NCBI RefSeq assembly: GCF_019263705.2
Contig: NZ_JADQDK010000001.1
Span: 5,332,001-5,396,000 of the forward strand
DNA from: Pseudonocardia abyssalis
GTDB lineage: Bacteria > Actinomycetota > Actinomycetes > Mycobacteriales > Pseudonocardiaceae
Direction of reading: 5' to 3'
DNA: 64,000 bases
In this document: piece by piece, positions 16,805 to 24,632 of the stretch
Layout of the letters: each line of letters starts with the position of its first letter
How positions within the stretch are numbered: the first letter of the stretch is position 1
Notes under the pieces: model-generated
What the model was told of the DNA's origin: nothing
Databases searched by the model: none
The model's input: the letters and a program-made list of their open reading frames with translations, nothing else
Made by a program: the position numbers and the translations under genes

Positions 16805-16992
16805 CCCCGGAGTCGGCCTTGCTGAACATCCGCAACATCGGCCCGAAGTCACTGGCCGCGATTCAGGATGTCGCGACCGCGTACTCGGCTGGTCTGCTTC
16901 ATCCGGAGTCCGGGTCCGAAGGCTCCAGCGACAACACGATCGGCGACCTGTACGGCATGACCACCGACCAGCTGGTGACGCTGTGGGCTTGA
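16801..16992 (+). CDS. Small helix-hairpin-helix-like protein (63 residues)
   Basis: It begins at the GTG overlapping the previous stop. The segment SALLNIRNIGPKSLAAI resembles the helix-hairpin-helix of the RNA polymerase alpha C-terminal domain, a DNA-binding fold. The tail is Ser/Gly-rich and ends TDQLVTLWA. It could be a DNA-binding remnant or a small accessory factor. Confidence 0.4.
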   Translation: MTPESALLNIRNIGPKSLAAIQDVATAYSAGLLHPESGSEGSSDNTIGDLYGMTTDQLVTLWA

Positions 16993-17189
16993 CGGTTCGA
17001 GACTGCAGCGTCGCGGCGTGCTGGCGACCTGTACGAGCTCGCCAGGCGAGCCTCCGGTTCGCTGACACGCGAATCCGTCGGTTCAACGCCAGGTCCGCGT
17101 CGCAGGCCATGAGTTGTCTCCGTTGCGACCGGCGAAAGTCGACGGGACGCTGAGCCCGCCGGCGGCTTTGCCCTCGCCCGCCTGCTCGT

Positions 17190-18065
17190 TCAGCCGTAGC
17201 TCTCGCACCCTCGCCCGTCGTTGTCGTCGCCGTCGAGCCTGAACTCGTCCGGCCCGGTGACGATCACCAGCTTTCGGATGTCGCCGCAGTCGAGGTCCGG
17301 TCCGTCCGGCACGCAGGGTGTGTAGCTGGGATGGCAGTTCGAGCCGGTCGACTGGCTGGGTGCGGGCGCGGGTGCAGGTGCAGGTGGAGCCGGCTCGGGT
17401 GAGTACCGAGGGGCGGGTCTCGGCGCCGGGACCGGATCGGCCTGGGGTGTCGGCCGCGCAGTGGTGGTGGTCGGCGCTGCGCTCGTGGTCGGCGTCAGGA
17501 ACCTGCACTCCCGCGGCCCGTCGTCGAGGCGACGCAGCTGCGCGGTGTAGGCCGTGGAGGCGTCTCCACCCTCGTAGATCCCCGTGTGTTCGAAGCCGAT
17601 CATCGCCTGCCCGTAGTCCCGTCCGTCGGGCAGCGAGACGTAGCGGAGGTGGCGGTAGTAGATGTCGCGGTCGACTCCTCGTTCCGAGCGCAGGCTGACG
17701 GTCTGCCCCACACGCAACAGCCTCTGGGCGTCGGCCCGGGCCTGCCGCCCGGAGTGGGTGACGGTCTCGCAGGAGTCGATGCCCAGCAACCGCACGGTTC
17801 GGCCATCGGTCAAGGAGAGGGTGTCGCCGTCGATGACTGACGCGACGACACCGGTCTCGTCGTCGGCGACTGCCGACGAGCCCACCCCGGACGTCGACGC
17901 CGGTGCGACGTCGGCAGCCGATCCGCCGAGGCCGGTCTCCTGGTCGATCCCTGATGCCGTCGACGCCTCGGCGGGAAGCGCGGGCCCGTCCTTTCCTGCG
18001 TCGTTGCAGGCCCCCATCACGAGCAGCACCGCCACAGCTCCCAGCACGACCTTGCCTATGCCCAC
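17190..18065 (-). CDS. Lipoprotein thermonuclease (SNase-like) with C-terminal excalibur domain, copy 2
   Basis: 291 residues from GTG 18065, with GAGG upstream; an in-frame ATG at 18179 would add 38 residues. The architecture is the same as copy 1: hydrophobic leader with VMGAC lipobox, SNase-like fold (VIDGDTLSLTDGRTVRLLGID), Pro/Ala-rich linker and excalibur end. The linker differs most between copies (longer Pro-Ala repeats here) and the excalibur domain least. The predicted product is a surface nuclease-fold calcium-binding lipoprotein; catalysis is unproven. Confidence 0.75.
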   Translation of the reverse strand: MGIGKVVLGAVAVLLVMGACNDAGKDGPALPAEASTASGIDQETGLGGSAADVAPASTSGVGSSAVADDETGVVASVIDGDTLSLTDGRTVRLLGIDSCETVTHSGRQARADAQRLLRVGQTVSLRSERGVDRDIYYRHLRYVSLPDGRDYGQAMIGFEHTGIYEGGDASTAYTAQLRRLDDGPRECRFLTPTTSAAPTTTTARPTPQADPVPAPRPAPRYSPEPAPPAPAPAPAPSQSTGSNCHPSYTPCVPDGPDLDCGDIRKLVIVTGPDEFRLDGDDNDGRGCESYG

Positions 18066-18231
18066 ACTGACCTCACTGACGACGAATCGGACATTCTCCT
18101 GTCGTCGGTCGCGGTCGAGACGTTGCACTCGCGCGCGGGTTTCCTCGGTGATCAGTCCTAGATTGATCGCGCGGCGCACGAGCCGGGCCCGGCCGCGGTT
18201 ACTCGTCGTGATCAGCGGCTCGGCCGCCGGT

Positions 18232-18271
18232 GTGCCACGGGATGTGCCGCGACATCGTTGCGGACGGAGTG
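18232..18271. repeat. GTGCC-repeat site C
   Basis: Same 40-bp block as site A (three differences), upstream of thermonuclease copy 2 just as site A is upstream of copy 1. Confidence 0.5.
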
Positions 18272-18314
18272 TCTGGGCGCACCTGGTGAGGTCGGCCCGC
18301 CGAGCATCGGGCCC

Positions 18315-18331
18315 GTGCCACGGGATGTGCC
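18315..18331. repeat. GTGCC-repeat site D
   Basis: GTGCCACGGGATGTGCC, identical to the core of sites A and C, 83 bases beyond site C. It is the last copy before core-like genes begin. Confidence 0.45.
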
Positions 18332-18365
18332 TCCGGGCCGGGGCGCGCCGCCGTGTCTCGAACGA

Positions 18366-18394
18366 TTGACAGTCGATAGAATTACATCGATACT
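18366..18394 (+). promoter_or_regulatory. Sigma-70-type promoter, probably leaderless
   Basis: -35 TTGACA (18366-18371), a 17-base spacer, and -10 GATACT (18389-18394). Transcription would start ~7 bases on, at or next to the ATG at 18401, giving a leaderless mRNA. TCGATA occurs twice, 14 bases apart, within the spacer and -10; this is a possible operator for the XRE protein encoded in the operon. Confidence 0.7.
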
Positions 18395-18400
18395 CGCCCT

Positions 18401-18889
18401 ATGACGACACGTCGGGCCGTGGTGCCGCTGGGAGTTCTGCTCGGACTGCTGCTGCTCGTCGTGACGGTCGGCCAGGGTGCCGTGGTGTACCAGGGGTGGG
18501 TCGAGCTGAGTTCGGGGGAGTCCTTCGACCTGTCGCGGCCGGGCTGGGCGATGCTGGCGGTCACCCTGCTGGGCCTGTTGTGCGTGCAGGTGGTCATCGT
18601 CTGCACGGGGAAGCTGCTGTCGATGGTCGCCCGCGACAGCATCTTCAGCGACGGGGCGCTGCCGTGGGTGGACGCGATCGTCCGGGCGATCGTCGCCGGG
18701 TGGGTGCTGCTGCTGTGTGCGGCGGTGCCCGTCTACGTCGTCGCCGAGCTCGACGACGCCCCCGGCCTGGCCGCACTGCACCTGGTGCTCGTTCTCGTCG
18801 GAGCGGCCGTGGGGTTGCTGATGGTCGTCATGCGGGCGCTGCTGCGGCAGGCGACGACGCTGCGGGTCGACATGGAGGCGGTCATCTGA
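18401..18889 (+). CDS. DUF2975 membrane protein
   Basis: 162 residues with four predicted membrane helices (~8-28, ~48-68, ~92-112, ~122-145), the DUF2975 layout. DUF2975 proteins are usually encoded next to a small YozG-like XRE regulator, as here. Its stop overlaps the next start (TGATG). Function unknown; probably works with the regulator as a membrane-linked regulatory pair. Confidence 0.8.
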   Translation: MTTRRAVVPLGVLLGLLLLVVTVGQGAVVYQGWVELSSGESFDLSRPGWAMLAVTLLGLLCVQVVIVCTGKLLSMVARDSIFSDGALPWVDAIVRAIVAGWVLLLCAAVPVYVVAELDDAPGLAALHLVLVLVGAAVGLLMVVMRALLRQATTLRVDMEAVI

Positions 18890-19137
18890 TGGCCATCGTC
18901 GTGCGCATCGACGTCGAGCTGGCGAAGCGGAAGATGAGCGTGGGCGAGTTCGCCGAGCGGATCGGACTCACCCCGGCGAACGTGGCCGTGCTGAAGAACG
19001 GCCGCGCGAAGGCGGTGCGCTTCAGCACGCTGGAGGCCATGTGTCGGGTGCTCGACTGTCAGCCCGGTGACCTGCTGGAGTGGGTCGACGACGAGCACGC
19101 CGCATCGCAGGGTGTCGGCCGCGAGGCTCGCGCATGA
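18889..19137 (+). CDS. YozG-like XRE-family transcriptional regulator
   Basis: 82 residues, essentially one helix-turn-helix domain: LAKRKMSVGEFAERIGL, then TPANVAVLKNGRAKAVRFSTL and LCRVLDCQPGDLLEW-type ending. Such regulators pair with DUF2975 proteins. It is coupled to the upstream gene by a one-base overlap and probably autoregulates the promoter at 18366. Confidence 0.85.
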   Translation: MAIVVRIDVELAKRKMSVGEFAERIGLTPANVAVLKNGRAKAVRFSTLEAMCRVLDCQPGDLLEWVDDEHAASQGVGREARA

Positions 19138-19374
19138 TGCGCCCCCGATGCGGTTCTCGCCCGTCCGGGAGCGGCGGGACGGCCGTCGTCGCGCCGAGAG
19201 CTCGACGTGGCGCGCGCGGTGGCCCGTGGGCGCACGAACTGCAAGGTCGTGGAGGTGCTCCACGTGAGCACCTCCGCCGTCAGGACGCACATCACGACCG
19301 TTCGGAGCAAGCTCGTGGTCCGCAACCGGGTGGAGATCGCCGTGTGGGCGTGGGAGCACGGGCTGGTGCCCTGA
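19138..19374 (+). pseudogene. Fragment of a LuxR-type (GerE) regulator
   Basis: In frame, the sequence reads VARAVARGRTNCKVVEVLHV, followed by STSAVRTHITTVRSKL and VEIAVWAWEHGLVP, a complete LuxR C-terminal DNA-binding domain ending in TGA. Upstream there is no receiver or sensor domain and no good start, and the frame runs into the XRE stop. Best read as a remnant of a response regulator. Confidence 0.65.
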
Positions 19375-19389
19375 TCCCTCGGCGCCGTC

Positions 19390-19992
19390 TCAGGCCGCGC
19401 CGGTGAGCCGGGCGTAGACCACGATGTTGTCCTCGTAGTTCCCCGTCCCGTCGTCGAACTCCCCGCCGCAGGTGATCATGCGCAGCTCCGCGGCGTCGAC
19501 GTCGCCGTAGACGGCGTCGGTGGGGAAGCTGTCCTTGGCGTACTGCTCGACCCGGCCGACGGTGAAGACGGCGGTGGTGCCGTCCTCGCGCCGCACCCGG
19601 ACCTCGTCGCCGGGTTCGGTGTCGCGCAGGCGGTAGAAGACGCCCGGCTCGCCCTTCCAGTCGACGTGGGCGGCGAGCACCGCAGGGCCGAGCTCGCCGG
19701 GGGTGGGCGACAGCGAGTACCAGCCGGCGGTGGTGCCGTCGGGTGGGACCTCCATCGTGCCGTCGGGTTGCAGGCCGAGGTCCATCATCGCGCTGTCGAC
19801 GCCCAGGGCCGGGATGATCACGCGCTCCGGGCGGGACTCGGTCAGCACCGTCGGGCCCTCCGCCGGTGCGGGGGTGGCGGCCGGTGCGGCCGCGGGCGCG
19901 GGCGCGGGGGTGGCCGGCTGCGGGGTGCCGCAGCCGGCCAGCAGGAGCGCAGCAGCTGCGCCCGCCACCAGGTGGCGGGGTCGGAGACGCAC
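19390..19992 (-). CDS. Lipoprotein class E/F sortase
   Basis: 200 residues. Lipobox LLAGC (Cys 21) and an Ala/Pro linker (to ~45), then a sortase domain with His 109 (LAAHVD), Cys 175 (MITCGG) and Arg 195 (VVYARL), the full catalytic triad. Sortases join surface proteins to the cell wall by transpeptidation. Anchoring by a lipid instead of a membrane helix is known for some actinobacterial class F enzymes. It follows the excalibur gene by two bases, so that protein is the obvious partner, although it lacks a clear LPXTG motif. Confidence 0.85.
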   Translation of the reverse strand: MRLRPRHLVAGAAAALLLAGCGTPQPATPAPAPAAAPAATPAPAEGPTVLTESRPERVIIPALGVDSAMMDLGLQPDGTMEVPPDGTTAGWYSLSPTPGELGPAVLAAHVDWKGEPGVFYRLRDTEPGDEVRVRREDGTTAVFTVGRVEQYAKDSFPTDAVYGDVDAAELRMITCGGEFDDGTGNYEDNIVVYARLTGAA

Positions 19993-19994
19993 GC

Positions 19995-20438
19995 TCAGCG
20001 GGCGGTGTGCGCGCGGCGCCGCGCGGCCGCAGCGACCGCACCGACCACGAGCACCCCGCCGATCAGGAACGGGGCGGGCTCGGAGCCGGAGGTGCCGTCA
20101 CCGGTGTCGACCCCGCCGCGGGGCACGACGGCGACCTGGGAGTCGTCGGCCTCCACCGGTGCGGTGGTGGGCGCGGCGGTCTCCTCGGGCTGCTCGTCGA
20201 CCGGGTCGGTGGTCTCCGCCGGGGTGGCCGAGCCGTAGTCGTAGTTCTCGCAGGCCTGGCCGTTGCCGTTGGCGTCGAGGCGCTCGGGGTCGCCCGGGAG
20301 CAGGGCGGCCTGGGCCTCCTCCTGGGAGGAGAAGTCCGCGCAGTCGCGGTCGCCGGGCTGGGCGATCGCCACGCCGGCGAGCGGGAGCATCACGGCGGCG
20401 GCCGCGACGAGGGACACGGTGAAGGTACGGGGGCGCAT
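19995..20438 (-). CDS. Secreted excalibur-domain protein with C-terminal membrane anchor
   Basis: 147 residues from ATG 20438 (AGAGG upstream). Signal peptide (~1-27, ending AIAQ), then an excalibur-like calcium motif (DCADFSSQEEA, LDANGNGQACENYDYG). An acidic Thr/Glu-rich linker follows, then a terminal hydrophobic helix with RRRAHTAR. The C-terminal layout (linker, helix, basic tail) resembles a sortase substrate, but the residues before the helix (SEPAPFLIG) are not a standard LPXTG. Cotranscribed with the sortase. Confidence 0.75.
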   Translation of the reverse strand: MRPRTFTVSLVAAAAVMLPLAGVAIAQPGDRDCADFSSQEEAQAALLPGDPERLDANGNGQACENYDYGSATPAETTDPVDEQPEETAAPTTAPVEADDSQVAVVPRGGVDTGDGTSGSEPAPFLIGGVLVVGAVAAAARRRAHTAR

Positions 20439-20560
20439 GGTTCCTCTACGTCGAGTTCGGGGAGCGACGCACTCCGCGCGCGCGGGACGACGCACGGCGG
20501 GAGCGCGTACGACCGGCCTTCGCCCCGACTGCGGAACGTGTTACACCCGTCACTCGGCGC

Positions 20561-21760
20561 TTACGGTCGCCAGGACCTCAGCCAGATGGTCTGCGGCGAC
20601 CGGAGCAGGTCGGACAGGGCGGCCTCGGGCACCACGGCGTCGGTGTCGGTGACGACGTAACCCTGCTCCCCGCTCGTCGACAGCGATTGCCCGATGACGT
20701 TGACGCCGGTGTCGGCGAGCAGCTGGTTGATGCCGGCGAGGACACCGGGGCGACTGGTGTGCAGGTAGCCCATCCGGAACGCGCCGGCCGGCGTCGGCGG
20801 GGCGACCTGTGGGAGGTTGACGGACAGGGCGGTGGCGCCGGCCGCGGCGAAGCCGATCAGCTTGGTGGAGACGAAGTGGCCGATCTCCTCCTGCGCCTCC
20901 TGCGTCGAGCCACCGACGTGCGGGGTGAGGATGACGTTGTCGAGGCCGCGCAGCGGTGACTCGAAGGCGTCGCCCTGGGCCTTGGGCTCGATCGGGAAGA
21001 CGTCGATCGCCGCGCCCGAGAGGTGGCCGGACAGGATGTGCTCGCGCAGCACGGCGTCGTCGACGACCATCCCGCGCGAGGCGTTGATGAACACCGAGCC
21101 CGGCTTCATCTTCGCGAACTGGTCGGCGCCGAAGAGGCCGGCGTTGCCGGGCCTGCCGTCGACGTGCAGGCTCACGATGTCGGCCTGGGCGAGCAGGGCG
21201 TCGAGCGAGGGGACGCGGCGGGCGTTGCCGTGGGCCAGGCGGTCGGCGGTGTCGTAGAAGATCACCCGCAGCCCGACGGCCTCCGCGACGTTCGAGAGCT
21301 GCGTGCCGATGTTGCCGTAGCCGACGATGCCCAGCGTCCGGCCGCGGACCTCGTGGCTGCCCTTGGCCGACTTGTCCCACACGCCGTCGTGCATCCGCTG
21401 GGTCTTCTCCGGCAGCCGGCGCGTCAGCGTGAGGATCTCGCCGAGGACCAGCTCGACGACGCTGCGCGTGTTGGAGAACGGCGCGTTGAAGACCGCGATG
21501 CCGCGCTCGGCGGCGTCGGCCAGGTCGACCTGGTTGGTGCCGATGCAGAAGCACCCCACGGCCAGCAGGTCCTTGCCTGCCTCCAGCACGCGGGACGTGA
21601 TCTTCGTGTTGGACCGGATCCCGAGCAGGGACACTCCCGGCAGCTCGTCGAGCAGCTCGTCCTCGCTCAGGGAGCCCGAGCGCACGTCGACCTCGAAGCC
21701 CGCGGCGCGGAACGCCTCGGCCGCGACCGGGTGGATGTTTTCCAGGAGGAGCACCTTCAC
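20561..21760 (-). CDS. serA: D-3-phosphoglycerate dehydrogenase
   Basis: 399 residues from GTG 21760. It oxidises 3-phosphoglycerate to 3-phosphohydroxypyruvate with NAD, the first step of serine synthesis. Seen: substrate-binding GIRSNTKIT, NAD-binding GIVGYGNIGTQL, the catalytic region INASRGMVVDD, and PHVGGST with the catalytic His. A C-terminal ACT-like domain (~325-399) is normally the serine-feedback site. It has the short E. coli-like form, without the intervening domain of mycobacterial SerA. No ribosome site is obvious. Confidence 0.9.
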   Translation of the reverse strand: MKVLLLENIHPVAAEAFRAAGFEVDVRSGSLSEDELLDELPGVSLLGIRSNTKITSRVLEAGKDLLAVGCFCIGTNQVDLADAAERGIAVFNAPFSNTRSVVELVLGEILTLTRRLPEKTQRMHDGVWDKSAKGSHEVRGRTLGIVGYGNIGTQLSNVAEAVGLRVIFYDTADRLAHGNARRVPSLDALLAQADIVSLHVDGRPGNAGLFGADQFAKMKPGSVFINASRGMVVDDAVLREHILSGHLSGAAIDVFPIEPKAQGDAFESPLRGLDNVILTPHVGGSTQEAQEEIGHFVSTKLIGFAAAGATALSVNLPQVAPPTPAGAFRMGYLHTSRPGVLAGINQLLADTGVNVIGQSLSTSGEQGYVVTDTDAVVPEAALSDLLRSPQTIWLRSWRP

Positions 21761-21823
21761 CGGACCAACGTAGACCAGGGCCCTCCCGTCGTCGGAGACC
21801 ACACGATCGGGTGACAGCATGTG

Positions 21824-21849
21824 GTTACCGAAACGCTGCAGTGGGTAAC
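21824..21849. promoter_or_regulatory. Inverted repeat between serA and the small ORF
   Basis: GTTACC-N14-GGTAAC, 6-bp arms, 42 bases before the ATG of the 68-residue protein and ~65 bases from the serA start. A possible regulator site for either gene. Confidence 0.4.
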
Positions 21850-21890
21850 TTCGATGGAGGGCGTGAGACACCCGATCGGAAGGAGCCCCG

Positions 21891-22097
21891 ATGAACACCC
21901 ACGTCACCGGCGTCGGAGCGTACGAGGCGACCGACCGCGAGCTCGATGTGATGAACGCGCTCCGGCGCCTGCGCCCGGCGCTCGACCCGGAGCCCGGTGC
22001 CCGCGAGGCCGCGAAGAACCGCCTGATGATGGTGCTCACCGCGATGAAGCCTGAGGTCGTGCAGACCACCGGGGCCCGCCTGCACCTGGCGGGCTAG
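21891..22097 (+). CDS. Small conserved-looking hypothetical protein (68 residues)
   Basis: ATG with a strong ribosome site (GGAAGGAG, 5 bases before). The product is helical and basic: TDRELDVMNALRRLRPALD, then AAKNRLMMVLTAMKP. No family recognised. Its TAG shares the palindrome CTAG with the stop of apbE on the other strand, so the genes converge with a 4-base overlap. Confidence 0.7.
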   Translation: MNTHVTGVGAYEATDRELDVMNALRRLRPALDPEPGAREAAKNRLMMVLTAMKPEVVQTTGARLHLAG

Positions 22098-22804
22098 ACC
22101 GGCACGACGAACACGGCCCGGTGCCCGCGCCCGGCCAGCCAGCTCTCGCCCTGCGCTCCGAGGGCGAACGCCGCCGTCGCGTCGACGTCGACGACGGTCA
22201 ACGAGTCGCCGACGACCGTGACCGACGCGATCCCCTCCGGCGGCCGCCCCGTGCGCCCGTCGACGATGTGGTTCCCCCGCCGTGCCGCCCCGGACGTGGC
22301 GACGGCGCCGGTGTGCAACGGGACGACCGCCGCGATCCGGCCCGGGGCGTGCGGGTCCTCGACGCCGATCCGCCACGGCGCGGCGTCCGCGTCGAGGGTG
22401 CGACAGACGATGTCGCCGCCCGCGGACAGGCAGAAGTCGGTGTCCGGCAGGGCGCCCAGGTGCACCGCCGCGCGTTCCGCGGCCCAGCCCTTCACGACCC
22501 CGGACGGGTCGAGGGTGCCGTCGGGGCGGTGGACGTCGAACGCCCCGTCCGACGCCCGGCGCGCGGCGTCCCCGATCCCGAGCACCTCGGCGACCTCCGG
22601 CGGGCAGTCGGCGAGCGCGATCTCGCCGCGTCCGAGCCGGGAGATCACCGAGCAGGGCCGGTAGGTGCTGAAGACCCGGTCGGCGCCGCGTAGCACGCTC
22701 AGCGCGTCGGCCCAGGCCGCGGCCCCACGGGCGTCGGCGGCGTGCCGGCCGCGCAGCGCGACGCTGATCGGCATCCCCATGACGTGCTCGACGTGCCGGA
22801 TCAC
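22094..22804 (-). CDS. apbE: FMN transferase ApbE
   Basis: 236 residues from GTG 22804, overlapping the upstream stop (GTGA). It transfers FMN from FAD to a Thr/Ser of partner proteins. Seen: FSTYRPCSVISRL, DGAFDVHRPDGTLDPSGVVKGWAAER, AGGDIVC and the nucleotide/Mg region GAVATSGAARRGNHIVDGRTG. It lacks a visible signal peptide, although many ApbE proteins are exported; the start may be incomplete or the enzyme may act inside. The operon supplies its substrate, the FMN-binding protein. Confidence 0.88.
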   Translation of the reverse strand: MIRHVEHVMGMPISVALRGRHAADARGAAAWADALSVLRGADRVFSTYRPCSVISRLGRGEIALADCPPEVAEVLGIGDAARRASDGAFDVHRPDGTLDPSGVVKGWAAERAAVHLGALPDTDFCLSAGGDIVCRTLDADAAPWRIGVEDPHAPGRIAAVVPLHTGAVATSGAARRGNHIVDGRTGRPPEGIASVTVVGDSLTVVDVDATAAFALGAQGESWLAGRGHRAVFVVPV

Positions 22805-23259
22805 GCCAGGCCCGCCTGGTCGATGGCGCTCTGCAGCGACTCGAGGTAGCCCTCGGAGGTGACGGTCGCCCCGCTGACCATGTCGACGTCGGCACTCTGC
22901 GCGCCCAGCGTCTCCTGCACCAGCACCGGCAGCGCACGGGCGTTGATCCGCTGGTCCTTGTCGTTGCCCTGCGGGTACTGCACGACGTCGACCGCGGTGA
23001 TCACGCCGTCGGCCACGGTCAGCTGCACCTGGACCGGGCCCCACCGGGTCTGCGCCACCGAGCCGGTGACGGTGCCGGACGACGTCGCGGACGGGGACGC
23101 GGGGGACGGGGACGTGGGGGACGGGGACGTGGTCGACGGGGCCGCCGCGACGGCCACGGCGAGGTCAGGGCCGGACGTCGAGGTCCGGTAGCCGAACAGC
23201 AACGTCACGATCGCGATCGTGCTGAGGAACCACGCGCTGACGCGTCGCACGCCGCTCAC
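22801..23259 (-). CDS. Exported FMN-binding domain protein (flavinylation substrate)
   Basis: 152 residues from GTG 23259 (GTGA overlap with the reductase stop). One N-terminal membrane helix (~7-24), a Ser/Pro/Thr repeat linker (~38-60), then an FMN-binding domain: TRWGPVQVQLTVADGVITAV and DMVSGATVTSEGYLESL. The SGATVTS segment is the typical ApbE flavinylation site, with FMN expected on its Thr. It should carry electrons outside the membrane between the upstream oxidoreductase and an unknown acceptor. Confidence 0.88.
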   Translation of the reverse strand: MSGVRRVSAWFLSTIAIVTLLFGYRTSTSGPDLAVAVAAAPSTTSPSPTSPSPASPSATSSGTVTGSVAQTRWGPVQVQLTVADGVITAVDVVQYPQGNDKDQRINARALPVLVQETLGAQSADVDMVSGATVTSEGYLESLQSAIDQAGLA

Positions 23260-24632
23260 CACGCGAAGGTCTCGACGTGCAACTGCGCGGCGGGCAGCCC
23301 GGCCGCGGCGAGCGTGCGCCGCACCGACGCGGTCCACTCCTCAGGGCCGCACACGTAGACGTCGCGCTCGGCGATGTCGGGCACCCAGCCGAGCAGTGCG
23401 GTGCGGTCGTCGACCGGTCCGGAGCAGAGCCAGGAACCCGGGGCCCGGCGCGGGCCCGGCAGGTGCAGCACCCGCAGGCCGCGCTCGTGGGCGAGGACGT
23501 CGAACTCACGGGCGAACAGGGCGGTGCCGCGCTGGATCAGCACGGCGTCACCGGGGGCGTAGGGCAGGCCCTCGGCGAGCGCCCGCAGCGGCGTGACGCC
23601 GACGCCCGCGCCGACGAACGCGAGCCTGCGCCGCGTGCGGGGCCGCTCGGTGAGCCGCCCGTAGGGCCCCTCGACGACCACCCGCGTGCCGCGCCGCAGC
23701 GCCGCGACCTGCGCGCTCCCGTCGCCGAGCGCCTTGACGGTGATCCGCAGGCTGCGCCCGTCGGGAGCGGCGGAGAGCGAGTAGGGGTGGGCGCGGGTCC
23801 AGCCGGGCCCGGTCAGGAAGCGCCACGTGAGGAACTGCCCGGCGAGGACCGGCAGCCGGTCGAGCCGGCGGCCGGTGACGTAGACGGAGACGACGTCGTG
23901 GTCCTCCCGCACGACCGAGGTGACGCGCAGGTCGTGGCGCAGCGTCCGCGCCACCGGCGTCCCGACGCGGAACACCAGGATCGCTCCGGCGGCCGCGGCC
24001 CACAGCGTCCACCAGTAGACGGTGGCGGCGGTCGAGGACAGGAACTCCTGGCCGGTCCACAGCTGGTGCGGCAGCGCGAGCCCGACGCCCAGGTAGGCGT
24101 AGAGGTGCAGCAGGTGCCACGACTCGTAGCGCAGGCGGCGCCGCGCGGCCCGGACGCTGGTGACGACCACCATGACCAGGCAGGCCGTGCCGGCCGCGGC
24201 CAGCAGCATGCCGGGGTAGGTGACGGTGAGGTCCCAGAGCGTGCCCGGGACCTGCGCGAGGTCGCCGGCCGCGTAGCCCCACGAGATCAGTCCGATGTGG
24301 GCGAGCATCAGCGTGAACGACGTGAAGCCCGCGAGGCGGTGCATCCGGGCGAGGCGGTCCTGCCCGACGGCCCGCTCGACGACCGGGATGCGGGCCATCA
24401 GCAGGACCTGCACCAGCAGCAGGTCCGACGCCAGGAGCCCGGTGAGCCGCCCGAGCGAGGTCGGGCCGTCGGCCCAGCCGGAGAGCGCGGGCCCGCCGCC
24501 CGCGGCCCACAGCCCCGTGACGACGAGCAGGCTCGCGCCGACGAGCACGGCGGCCGCGGTGCGGGCCGTCGCGTCCGTCCGGGCGGCCCGGACGTCGATC
24601 GCGTCCCGGGGTGCGTCGAGCAGCGCGGTCAC
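23256..24632 (-). CDS. Ferric-reductase-like transmembrane flavoprotein oxidoreductase
   Basis: 458 residues from GTG 24632 (GTGA overlap). About six membrane helices (residues ~25-225) with His residues on helices (MHRLAGF, LMLAHIG, SWHLLHLYAY) that can bind heme. Then a ferredoxin-reductase domain: FAD-binding HPYSLSAAPDG, and NAD(P)-binding FVGAGVGVTPLRAL and VYVCGPEEW. Expected to move electrons from NAD(P)H through FAD and heme to the outer face, probably to the FMN-binding protein encoded next. Confidence 0.88.
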   Translation of the reverse strand: MTALLDAPRDAIDVRAARTDATARTAAAVLVGASLLVVTGLWAAGGGPALSGWADGPTSLGRLTGLLASDLLLVQVLLMARIPVVERAVGQDRLARMHRLAGFTSFTLMLAHIGLISWGYAAGDLAQVPGTLWDLTVTYPGMLLAAAGTACLVMVVVTSVRAARRRLRYESWHLLHLYAYLGVGLALPHQLWTGQEFLSSTAATVYWWTLWAAAAGAILVFRVGTPVARTLRHDLRVTSVVREDHDVVSVYVTGRRLDRLPVLAGQFLTWRFLTGPGWTRAHPYSLSAAPDGRSLRITVKALGDGSAQVAALRRGTRVVVEGPYGRLTERPRTRRRLAFVGAGVGVTPLRALAEGLPYAPGDAVLIQRGTALFAREFDVLAHERGLRVLHLPGPRRAPGSWLCSGPVDDRTALLGWVPDIAERDVYVCGPEEWTASVRRTLAAAGLPAAQLHVETFAW

